From Adiantum capillus-veneris (taxonomy: Eukaryota; Streptophyta; Polypodiopsida; Polypodiales; Pteridaceae), in assembly GCA_014529385.2 (NCBI GenBank), contig CM043947.1, positions 100,987,811 through 101,047,810 on the forward strand: a stretch of DNA of 60,000 bases. The letters run 5' to 3'. Below the pieces are notes generated by a model. It searched no databases. It had not been told where the DNA came from and saw only the letters and a list, made by a program, of their open reading frames with translations. The stretch's first letter is position 1; each line of letters opens with the position of its first letter. Below, piece after piece: positions 48,163-57,732 of the stretch. The position numbers and the translations under genes were made by a program.

Positions 48163-50484
48163 ATCAAAGAGACCTAAAGTAGGGAAAACACGAGCGTCTT
48201 GTGTAGTTGTCCTTTAACTTCCTCTAGGATCACTTAGAGTCAAAACTTTCTCTTAAAAACCGCATAGCTTAAGATTGTCGTCATTTGCTATGTAGAGGTA
48301 GCTTGGAAGAAGATTGTACTTGCTAAGTATCTTGTAGGAGTGTAGGATTAGATTAGGATTGTGAGAGTGATTTATGGACAAGACAAGTTTTAAAATCAAG
48401 GCTCAAAATACCATAAAAAACAAAAAAACGAGTGTTTGTGGACACTTTTCACAACCCCATTGCAGTAGAATCTAGGAGTAGGGTAAGTAGAATCTGAGGT
48501 GGGATCTCAGAACATTGCTCTCTCCAAAAGAATCAATTGTGAGTTGTTTATGTGAAATTGAAAAATTTCAGGTCTACGGCTTGAAACAACACCAAAAGAC
48601 TGTCAACCACTGAATCCAGATGGAGATTATGCTTTGAAAATTGTATGAACCAATGGGTAAGCTTAAGGACGCATTTGAGGTAAATTTTCAAGAGTTTGCA
48701 AAAACTCAGATTATTTAAATTTTCTTGACATTTTAGGCCAAATTAAAATTTGACTTAACTCAGAGGCTTAAAATAGGTCATAAAAAGACTGTCCACTGAA
48801 AAAGTTGAAAAACCTCATTTTAGGCCAAAAGTAAATAATTGTGATTATTTACTTTCAGCTCAAAAGTGACCAAGGTTGATACAGAGACTCTATGCATATG
48901 CACAAACATATTTTGTAAAGGCCCATAGAATTGGAATCACCAAATTGCCGGACCAAAACCTTGGTAGAAACTGAAATTTGTACCAATTGTCGAGAACTTG
49001 AGTGTGACTTGGAAAAATATTGTTCAAATTTAGTGAAACTTGACTCAGAGGCTTATATTGAAGTGTTAAACAAGTGTACATGCTTTGTTTACCAAAAAGA
49101 TGTAAAAATTTGCATGAAGTAAACAATCATGATTATTTACTTTTGTCCTATTTCTCAACTTTTTTTACCAACCCAACGTACCACTAGTTTTAACATGTTA
49201 TATTAAGCCCACAAATCAAATTTGATAAGATTTGGATTATTGAAGTGAAAATTGTGGCCAAATTTATAAAGTCACTCTACAAACACAAAATTGTTGACCA
49301 TTTGAACAGGGATTATCCAAACTTGATGAAACTTAGCTAGGGAGCTTAAGTTGAGCTGCTTAACCATTCTGTGTCAACATTGTGGCAAAAAGTTGCACAA
49401 TTTATATCTGCTACAAAATTGGACATTTTTGCACATTTGAGTATACCACAAGGTCAAGCATCTCAAGTAGACCACACAAATCTAATTTGGTGGAATTTGG
49501 ATCACAAAAGTGAAACTTAAGCTAGATTCTCAAAAACCGAGTCTACGGACACGAAACAATTGATAACTTGGAAAGATTTTGTTCAAACTCAGTGAAACTT
49601 GTCCAGGGACCATAAAAAATTGATTACTTGGCAAAACAAGCCAAAAAGTGTAAAAAATTAAGAAAAATAAATTAAGAACAATTTACTAGTGAGACACAGA
49701 GACAAAATTTTGAACTTTTGATCTTATATAGAGTTTAAACAACATAATACAAGGCTACCGGTAAATTTTGGGTTCAATCGGATCCAAATTAGTACATGTT
49801 CACTCAATTTCCAGGTTGTAGACTAGTCCTTTGGCTTTTTGCAAAAGTAGAATATGAAAGTCTCAATTGATGACTTACTTAGCTCAATTTGAAGTGATGC
49901 ACATAGACCAGTCACAATAGCTAGCAAAAATTGTACTTGCAAAAGAATAGCTAACTTGATTGAAACCGATACATGAATCAGGTTGCAGACAAGAAATTGA
50001 AAGCTTGATAGGAGTTGCACTCGAGTCAAGTGGAAGAAACTGATAAAAAGTCAATCCAACGGTAAGTACTCTATCCAGAGCTTCACAAGTCTATATGAAC
50101 CTTAGATCCGGTCATATACTAGCAAACCAAGGAATACTTGGAGAGACCACTAGTAGATTATCCACCAAAGAGAGTGTGAATCAAGGCAATCACTTGGACA
50201 CTATCTTTGAAGACGTTTAAGACACTTTTTCAGAATCAACATATGAAATGTCTTCCTATTCGACTCATTCAGGAAGCGAAACGACAGTGCAGTATAAGCA
50301 CATACTCACCTTTCATAAGACTAATGGCCATGGAGCTTAGGTTTACCTGGATCCTAATAAAGAGTATGCCATTTGCATTGGTGACCATGACATAGAGTTT
50401 GAAGAGGAAATCAGGGCAAACAAATAAGGGAAAATGTATATGGATAAAGATGAAACTCAGTATTTACAAGCTTAAAACCCTGAT
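48163..50484 (+). other. Element C untranslated leader with degenerate repeats
   Basis: About 2.3 kb with no motif-bearing frame. Phrases like (A)CAGAGGCTTA / AGGGAGCTTA recur at about 48761, 49046, 49338 and 49604, each after GTGAAACTT or similar. Phrases like GATTTGGATTA recur between them. This suggests old tandem units of about 265-292 bp. A long leader between PBS and gag is typical of Athila-type elements. Confidence 0.55.
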
Positions 50485-52620
50485 GTGAATGACAAATGTG
50501 GGTTAGAAGTAAATACCATAATTCCGGATATGGCAGCAAAAGAAGAACCACCGACTTTAGAATTTGAGGGATACGATCAAGTTCATTTGAAGCCTTTGAA
50601 ACGGCTTAGCACGGATAATCTTAGGATCGGACTCTATTGCTGGGAGGATAGAAACATCACAGATCTTATATGGACTTCTCATGCCAAATTAGGACAGTTA
50701 ACACCCATGAAAATCATCTATATCTTCAAAATAAAAAACAAGGGTTGAATAGATCTACAAACCTACTTATTTAGGGATTGTTATAACAATAACTTTGTTA
50801 TGATGAGTCCTGAGGAGGTGGAACAAACCAAATAACAAGGATATTCTATAAGAGATTGGATATTGGACCAAGGACCAGAAACTATTCCAAGAGAGGAACT
50901 CCACGAGAGATCTTTTGAGAGCAATGTCAAAAAACCCAAACCTACCTTATCACAAAGAAAATTGGGTGACCCTAAAGCCAATCCAGGGCTACACGAGTAA
51001 CTATTCCCAGCAGAATGGTTTGAAGGACTTGGGATAGGACCAACTACCAGGAGGCCTGGAGTTGAACCAAATAGACATGTTAGACCCACTAATTTTCAAA
51101 AATGGGTCTAGAAAATACAATGGATCTAGGGATCCATACGACCACTTAGCAAGATTTAAACAAGTGCTAAGAGCAGAATGAATATTTGATTTCCATACTC
51201 AATTTGAGGGATTTGGAATGACATTAGAAGGAAAAGTGTTGACATGGTTCCAAAACATTCCACCAAGGTGAATCATGGATTTAAATACTTTAGCTCAAGG
51301 ATTTGTAGCTGCATGTTTTAAAATAGGGATCTAACATAATACGGTAGCTCAAATCTATAGCTTCAAACAAAAACAAGGTGAGTTTGTTAGGGATTGTGCA
51401 ACTAGGATGATTGCAAGATGCTCAAAACTAGAAATACCTCTGTAGAAGAAATATTAGTATCATTATTTCTAGAGGGACTGCTAAACAAAAAACTTCATGC
51501 TATATGTATAGCAAGAAACATATGACCTTAGAAGAGTGTGTGTAAGATGCCATTGACTTGGGAGACAATTGTGATATTTTCAATGAAGAAGATGTTCCTA
51601 AGGATAATCAAAGTGAGAAAACAACATCCACCAAACCAACACAAGTGGGAACGGTTGCTGCAACAACGCTTATAGCCATAGAAGACATACTCAAAAGGAT
51701 AAATGAAATGATGAATAACGTGCAAAAAGCACCTATGAGGGGACCACGCCAAGGGATACCTTAACAGAGACAACCAATTAGGCTGCAAAAATGGTGTGAA
51801 ATCGAGGGTGAATGAACCAACCATGAGACCAATGAATGTTATTGCAGACCAAAGTATGATGGAAATGTTCATTATGTGCCTATGAGGCCAAGGACAATCC
51901 ATATACAGTATCAGCCTAATATGGCCCTAGCTCAAAGACCACCAATGGGTATGAAAAGACCTAAACCTGTGTTGGGTCAACAACCTCCATATCTTGGACA
52001 TAATGCAATGCCTATAAAGTACATGCATTCAGAGGAAATCATAGATGAACAAACACTAGTGCCTGTTCCCCCCTATGTTGAGCCTAGTCCATCTACAGTA
52101 ATGGTAGAAGGAGAGTGGTATAAGTCACATCCACCACCAATGGAAGAACTTGTGACTTATGTTACACCAGAGCTTGCACCGATGTACTATGTAGCTAATC
52201 AACACATTTATACCTCCAATGGTAAGACCCATGATTAAGACAAGAACTTGAAACTGCCAAAACTATGGTGAAGATGATCACTGGAAGAATGAATGCCCAG
52301 ATCCAGACAAGAACATTAAGCCAATTGAACTTTTTGTATACAATGTTGCAAAAAGGGAGGACACTTTCCTGAAGTTTGTCCAAAAAATTCTTTAAACAAG
52401 GGTAAAGTAGTAGTAAACATAGTCCAAGTGATACCTAGTAGCTCAGCGCGAAGAGTGAACCTATTGTTCCAATCAAGGTAATCACCAGAGCCCAGGCTAA
52501 GAAAAAGAAACATAACTCCTCTGATGATTTGGAGAATACTAAGAGAAGAAGAAGCCAGAGGTATGAGATAAGAAAACAAAAACAAAGGGCTGAAATCGAG
52601 GAGAAAGCCAAGAAACTATA
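50485..52620 (+). pseudogene. Element C gag
   Basis: The first open part (50485-50748) has IRLGLYCWEDRN-like sequence with no known motif. The Gag fold lies at about 51085-51500 (YNGSRDPYDHLARFKQVL, GKVLTWFQNIPPR, VAQIYSFKQKQGEFVRDC). It then passes an ATTLIAIEDILKRINEMM helix (51660) and a Pro-rich stretch. Two knuckles follow: 52255-52296 (CQNYGEDDHWKNEC, Tyr in place of a Cys) and 52335-52379 (CIQCCKKGGHFPEVC). A Lys/Arg-rich end (about 52530-52610) follows. Many stops. Similarity stops near 52620 and no protease follows, so the element is truncated. Confidence 0.78.
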
Positions 52621-52971
52621 CCCTACCCCCTACTGGTACTTGGGATCCTTTCAGAGCAGTTCGGGTTCATGGAGGGAGGCGAAGAGGCCCCAACTTATGT
52701 CTGGATCAGGTAGGTTGAAGGTGTTCTGGCTCGATCCCAACAAAGTGAGAATTCTCTCTGTCCATAGTAGAGCGAAAGTGGATGAACCGGTCGATCCCTA
52801 TACAAGGTCCGGTACTCTACTAGTTATTTTGTCATATTCGTTTTGATGTTATGGTATACCCAGATTTTGTCATTGCATTAATACATGGTTGCCTGTTTCA
52901 TTTAGATGGGGAATTGAAAGATTCTATGTTGTCATTCTCCCATATCTCTGTGCACTCTATTTCACCCTCCA

Positions 52972-52975
<4 letters not shown>

Positions 52976-53003
<28 letters not shown>
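52976..53003. repeat. (CT)n microsatellite
   Basis: About 13 uninterrupted CT units. Confidence 0.9.
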
Positions 53004-53157
53004 CGCAATGTACATATATATTCACCCTCCATAATGTTATATTTTCCTTGAGTAGGCTTTCATTCATAACACCCATTCAGGGGTAGAATTAGCTGCTAGG
53101 TGCCTTTGGATGCAGTCCGACTCATGGTCTAAACTCCGTGCTTGGTCGGACACTAAC

Positions 53158-53261
53158 ATTAGGAAGGGAATGGGGTATAGGAGGGCCTCTTTATTTGGTA
53201 GTTTTAAGGAAATACTTAAAACTTAATCAAGCTTTGACTAAGGGCTAGAATGGTGGGGGTA
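53158..53261 (+). repeat. Dispersed direct repeat, copy 1
   Basis: About 100 bp (ATTAGGAAGGGAATGGGGTA... to ...CTAGAATGGTGGGGGTA) that recurs at 55348-55442 with small indels. Origin unknown; could be fragments of one repeat family. Confidence 0.75.
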
Positions 53262-53633
53262 GATAGCTTAGACATGCCTTTATAAAAATACTTTTTCTTA
53301 TTTTCTTGAGGAATATATGCAGATTTTACAAGATCTGGTGGGAGTTACTCTCCCCCCAAAAGCACCTTTTCAATTTTCAAATATTAAAAGTTTCCCTGTC
53401 TTTGTCCCCTCTTTGTCTTCTCTCTCTTCTTGTTTCTCCCCCTCCAAAAGCTTCCCAAGCTCTCTTTTTCTCCCCTCAGCTGGCTGAAAAGTGCAAATAT
53501 GCAATCTTTATCCCCACTCTCTCTCTAATATGCCCTGACATCTCTCTCTCCTCCTCTTCTCATGCTAGGGCATCTTTTTGTAAAGTAGCCTATCACACAT
53601 CATTCTACCTCTGTAACATCTCCTTCTAGATTT

Positions 53634-53925
53634 GCAACCTCTTCCTCCATAGCTTTACCATCTCCTTGAAAACGTGCAACCTCTTCCTCCATAGCTACAA
53701 CATCTTGTAAAACTGCAACCTCTTTCTCCATAGCTACAACATATCTCTTTAGATCTGCAACCTCTTTCTTCATAGCCCCAAAATTTCCTTCCAGATTTGC
53801 AACCTCTTTCTCCATAGCTCCAATAGCTTTTCTTCTAAATTTGAAACCTCTTTCTCCATAGCTCCAACATCTCATTCTAGATCTGCAACTTCTATCTCCA
53901 TAGCTCCAACTTCTAGGTTCCCAGT
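53634..53925 (-). repeat. 42-bp-period tandem repeat, coiled-coil-like on the minus strand
   Basis: GCAACCTCTT(C/T)-type words start at 53634, 53676, 53715, 53757, 53799, 53843 and 53885, mostly 42 bases apart (39-44). On the minus strand an open frame (53600-53998) reads these as AMEKEVANLEG-like units of 13-14 residues, i.e. two heptads. Two units read in a shifted frame (ELWRKR-type) because of 44-base spacing. No start, promoter or homologous gene is recognised. Confidence 0.7.
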
Positions 53926-54058
53926 CCACTTTCGCTCTCTTCCCAAGCTTGCATCTCTCTTTTGAGCTCCATATCCTCTTTCTTGACATGCAAATCAACT
54001 TTCCCTATCTCTTTTCAAAATCCTTTTTATAGTTGTTGCAACATCTCCTTCTTTATTG

Positions 54059-54080
54059 TGTGTATGTGTGTGTGTGTGTG
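54059..54080. repeat. (TG)n microsatellite
   Basis: GTGTATGTGTGTGTGTGTGTG, about ten units with one interruption. Confidence 0.85.
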
Positions 54081-54378
54081 AACTATGTACTATGCAAGTA
54101 ATTTCTAGCAAGAGTGTACTTGCTCATAGCTACCCGGCAAAGGATACAATGCAGTAGAGATCTACTATACATGGTGACAATGTAGCAGAATGCAAGGGGT
54201 GTATGTAAGGCTCAAAGGATCCTAAGGTAAGTGCCAGCTCCTGCAAAGCATGTGTTGTTAGAATATTTTTTCCATGAATGACTTATTGGAGCTCTTTTTA
54301 CTCTGAAATTAGAAGGATTCTTTATTAATCATCTCTTGTTTTAGCAGATTCTCATATATTCAACAACATTGAAAACTG

Positions 54379-54678
54379 GTGCCTCCAAAAGATTTATTTG
54401 AAAGCTGCTATCAATGGTTGGAAAACTTGACTCCAAAGCATTTCAGCAATGTAGGCCACAATATGGGTTGGTCTAAATTCAACAATGTTCAAATACTTGC
54501 TCTTGGAAGAGGTGAAGTTTTGAATGTTTATATTCCAATCAAATTCAGCTATGGATTTAAGAAACTCATATTGTATTTAGCTTCTGATATTGTATATCTA
54601 TGTATTCATGTTTTATCAGCAGAAGGTGTATCACAAAAGTTAATGGCGTGGAATTTCATGCCTGCAATATTTGAATAG
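54379..54678 (+). other. Unrecognised 99-residue open frame
   Basis: An ATG frame (MPPKDLFESC... to a TAG at 54678) with WLENLTPKHF and NMGWSKFNNVQILALGRG. It looks more protein-like than its neighbours, with few low-complexity runs and aromatic residues spaced through it. I recognise no family, no splice sites were verified, and nothing on either side continues it. It may be a relic of a gene or element. Confidence 0.2.
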
Positions 54679-55347
54679 TCAAGCCCTAGGGAGATATAAT
54701 CAGTCACTTTGTGGCTCAATTGCAGACCAAGAACCAACCAAGCCAAGATGGACATTCAAGTGTGGAACCAAATCTCAACAACCAAGAATCGGTTGAAAGT
54801 GTCTGCTAAACTTACAGCTGCAAAGAAAGGTGCTGCAAATGGAAGGCAAGACGAAGAGACCAAAAGGTGGAGCAATAGAGTGGTAGTGAGAGAGAGAGAG
54901 CCTAGATTTGTTCTCATGTACATAACACTTAAGTACAAATCTCATATGCTTAGCCAGTGGGCTCATGTAATTGATTAATGCAATACAACCTTTACCATCT
55001 TATTATGTCATCTCTTTACTTGCAATGAACTTTGTCACTGTTTTGAAGTTACTTTATATTGTCACTCAGGTTAATTGTGTGCACTTAAGTGTCTTGAAAT
55101 ACTATTGTTTCCCTCATTTCTAGGCCCCACAAAAATTTGTGTTGAGAACCAGGTTAGCCAAGAATGTTTGTAGTTGACACATTCTTGTATATAATTGGAT
55201 ATCAATAGTGGTTGGTGAAAGGATGGTCAGAAGGCACCTTAAAAGAAAGGAAAGATCATTATTCATATTTCTAAATAAAGGACATCTAAATCTGAAATGT
55301 GAACATGAAACATATAGCTGCTAGAAGTACAATTAGCCTTTATAGAA

Positions 55348-55442
55348 ATTAGGAAGAGAATGGGATAGGAGGGCCTCTTATTTAGAAGTTTAAGTACTTA
55401 AAACTTAATGAATTATTGACCAAATGCTAGAATGGTGGGGTA
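55348..55442 (+). repeat. Dispersed direct repeat, copy 2
   Basis: Matches 53158-53261 with several small indels, same orientation, 2.2 kb away. Confidence 0.75.
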
Positions 55443-56086
55443 AGTGGTGGACTTTAGCACATATACACAAAAGTTCCTTGGATCAAGTTAGTGGCTTAGA
55501 CCACTCAGGTCATGATAGATTTTGATAATCTAACCATAACTTCCATATACAATATGAAATATTCATGGAAGTATAGTTTTAATACATTAAAAACATGATA
55601 AGACTTTCCTTTGATTTCAAAGGACCCAAAAAATGGATTAAAAAAAAGTAGAAGTTATGCAATAAGTTGCAATTTATTACTGAGCTTAAATGAGTATTGA
55701 ATTCCATCAATCTTTATTGAGATATCGTAGAAGCTTCACAACTATACTACATACCTAAATGGAATTTTCAAAAAAGTTTGAGCCAACTTAAGAAATATTT
55801 AACATACATCAATGATAGTGAAAATTCTTGCAATTTGACAAATTATCTTGTTAAAGATGGACATGGAAATGCGTTGAGTATAGAGCCTGATTTACCCTTG
55901 TAATTCTTATTTTAGAAAAACACATTTTTAAGACCCGATAATGAGTAGAATCCATTGTACATGAGAAAAATCACTCGTCGAAAAACTAAAATCATTGGCC
56001 AAAAAATCAAAACTTAATCCCCGGTCTCGAGTAGGTTCACTAGAATATTCCCTTTTGCCGAAATTTATTGGCTGGATTGTGGTCGG

Positions 56087-56755
56087 AAAATTGGAGTTTT
56101 CCATGCGAGGCCATGTTTCGAGGGCACATTATGGCCAAATCAGGCATCTTTTGCACCAAAGAACCGCGTCGGGGGGGGGGGGTGTTTTAGGACGCGAGGG
56201 GTCTGTACCGGCCAAATCAGGCATCTTTTGCACCAAAGAACCACGCCAACGGGTGTTTCAGGACCCGAGGGGTATGTACCGGCCAAATCAGGCATTTTTT
56301 GCACCAAAGAACAACGCCAGGGCTTGTTTTGGGATGTGAGGGGTCTGTACCAAGCTCCTTGTGCCACAACCCAGAAAATCCATCTTTGAAGTGCAGATTT
56401 TGGCCAAATCAAGCATCTTTTGCACAAAAGAACGGTGCCGGGGGGGTTTTTTGGGAACGGGGGGGGGAGGGGGGGGGGTTCCGGACCAAGCTCCATGTAC
56501 CACGGCGCACAAATGGCCATTTGCGTGCCCAGTCCCAAAAACCCCCCCTGACACCATCCTTTTGTGCAAAAGATGCTTGATTTGGCCAAAATCTTCACTT
56601 CAAACATGGATTTTGCACGCCCGTGGCGCACAGAGCCTGGTACAGACCCCTCGTGTCCCGAAACACCCCACGACACGGTTCTTTGGTGCAAAAGATGCCT
56701 GATTTGGCTGTAATCTGTCCCCGGAACATGGCCTTGCATGGAAAACTCCAATTTT
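56087..56755. mobile_element. Foldback element: long imperfect inverted repeat
   Basis: The left end (AATTGGAGTTTTCCATGC, then AGGCCATGTT) is the reverse complement of the right end with one or two mismatches over about 30 bases. Inverse similarity continues through both arms (GGCATCTTTTGCAC, GAGGGGTCTGTACC, GCACAAAAG). The left arm holds tandem units starting GGCCAAATC at 56133, 56210, 56281 and 56402; the right arm has two. Arms meet near 56480-56520 around G-rich runs (56450-56478). Overlapping open frames on both strands (up to 239 residues, minus) are products of the repeat and not called. No clear target duplication was found. Confidence 0.75.
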
Positions 56756-56872
56756 TGGCTCCAAAAATGAGGCATTGTTTGGAGGTGATAACAACATACA
56801 AGTGCCCACCTAGCCAAGGCGCCCATTGGGACAATCGACCAAAGTTTTGATGTGGTCACATTATTTTTCCGA

Positions 56873-57714
56873 TGTTTAATACATCAAACCCTGTAAAAGT
56901 CTAATGACAATCGCCTATGTCAAGTCTGAGTCAAAGATGTAATTTTTCCAATGATGTATGTAAAGGTCCATGAGAAGTTGGCCGCCGGCCACTTTAGAAA
57001 GCCCTAGGTATATAATACACTAAGGTTAGTGGGAAAGGGAGATCATTTTTTGTGAAGATAAGGGACTACTGCGTTACATACAGAGAGCTACCTCTTTGCT
57101 CCAACTTGTAATCATCGCTTCTGTGGCTACGGTAATCCAGATTCAGTTTTGTTTCTTGCATTGTGTTCCTCTTACTCTGCTCTTTCATTCAAGTGTAAGC
57201 ATTCAAGATTCGGTGAAGGTTTCAAACGCATCCGTTTAGGGCTTAAATCGTTGTTTTGAGTGTTTATATGCGTATTTTATGTTGTTTTGACCCTAGGAGA
57301 GGCTTTAGGGACCTAAAAACGACCCTTTAGGATCATTCGTTTACTGTTTTTGCGTACTGTGGGACGAACGATCGCGATCGTGTACCTCTCCAGAATGCTG
57401 TGACACTGATATGATATGTTCTTGATAGTCCCTTGTAGCTTCCCTTCAAGTTTCGTGCGATTCCGATATGATTTGCATGGTGAACGGGCGTGATGACTGT
57501 AGAGCTGTGTAGAAGCACATAGGCAAATTACTTGGCTTTCGTGTGTTTGATTTGCTTGTAGAGTTAGTAGTTGCATCTCTTCAAGTTCACTTCATTAGGA
57601 TTGACACCCTAGTGAGTTTCCATGCCTCATCCGAGTCGCTTCCCCTGTATCGATAATTTTATGTTGATGCTTGAGAGCTATGCTATGGACGTCCGTCGCG
57701 GCGACCCGCAAACA
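56873..57714 (+). repeat. LTR of element D (left edge uncertain)
   Basis: The right edge (CGCAAACA) is fixed by the adjoining primer binding site. The left edge is taken at TGTTTAATAC because TGTTT/AAACA are inverted. TATATAAT lies at 57009-57016. The LTR contains one CGATCGCGATCG palindrome (57369-57380), which recurs in the leader. Confidence 0.55.
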
Positions 57715-57715
57715 T

Positions 57716-57732
57716 TGGCGCCGTTGCTGGGG
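57716..57732 (+). promoter_or_regulatory. Element D primer binding site, tRNA-Asp type
   Basis: TGGCGCCGTTGCTGGGG, one mismatch from the standard tRNA-Asp site of Ty3 elements. Confidence 0.9.

Larger units (their letters stand above)
52621..56086. other. Region with no recognised gene; simple and tandem repeats
   Basis: Contains (CT)n at 52978-53003, a 42-bp repeat array (53634-53925), (TG)n near 54059-54079 and a dispersed direct repeat pair (53158-53261 and 55348-55442). The open frame at 54379-54678 is described separately. No LTRs or transposon domains seen. Confidence 0.4.

Noticed and set aside
56140-56859. 239-residue minus-strand open frame and several others in the foldback region
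   Set aside because: Frames exist on both strands with the same phrases because of the inverted repeat; no domain, and the simplest reading is a non-coding foldback element.
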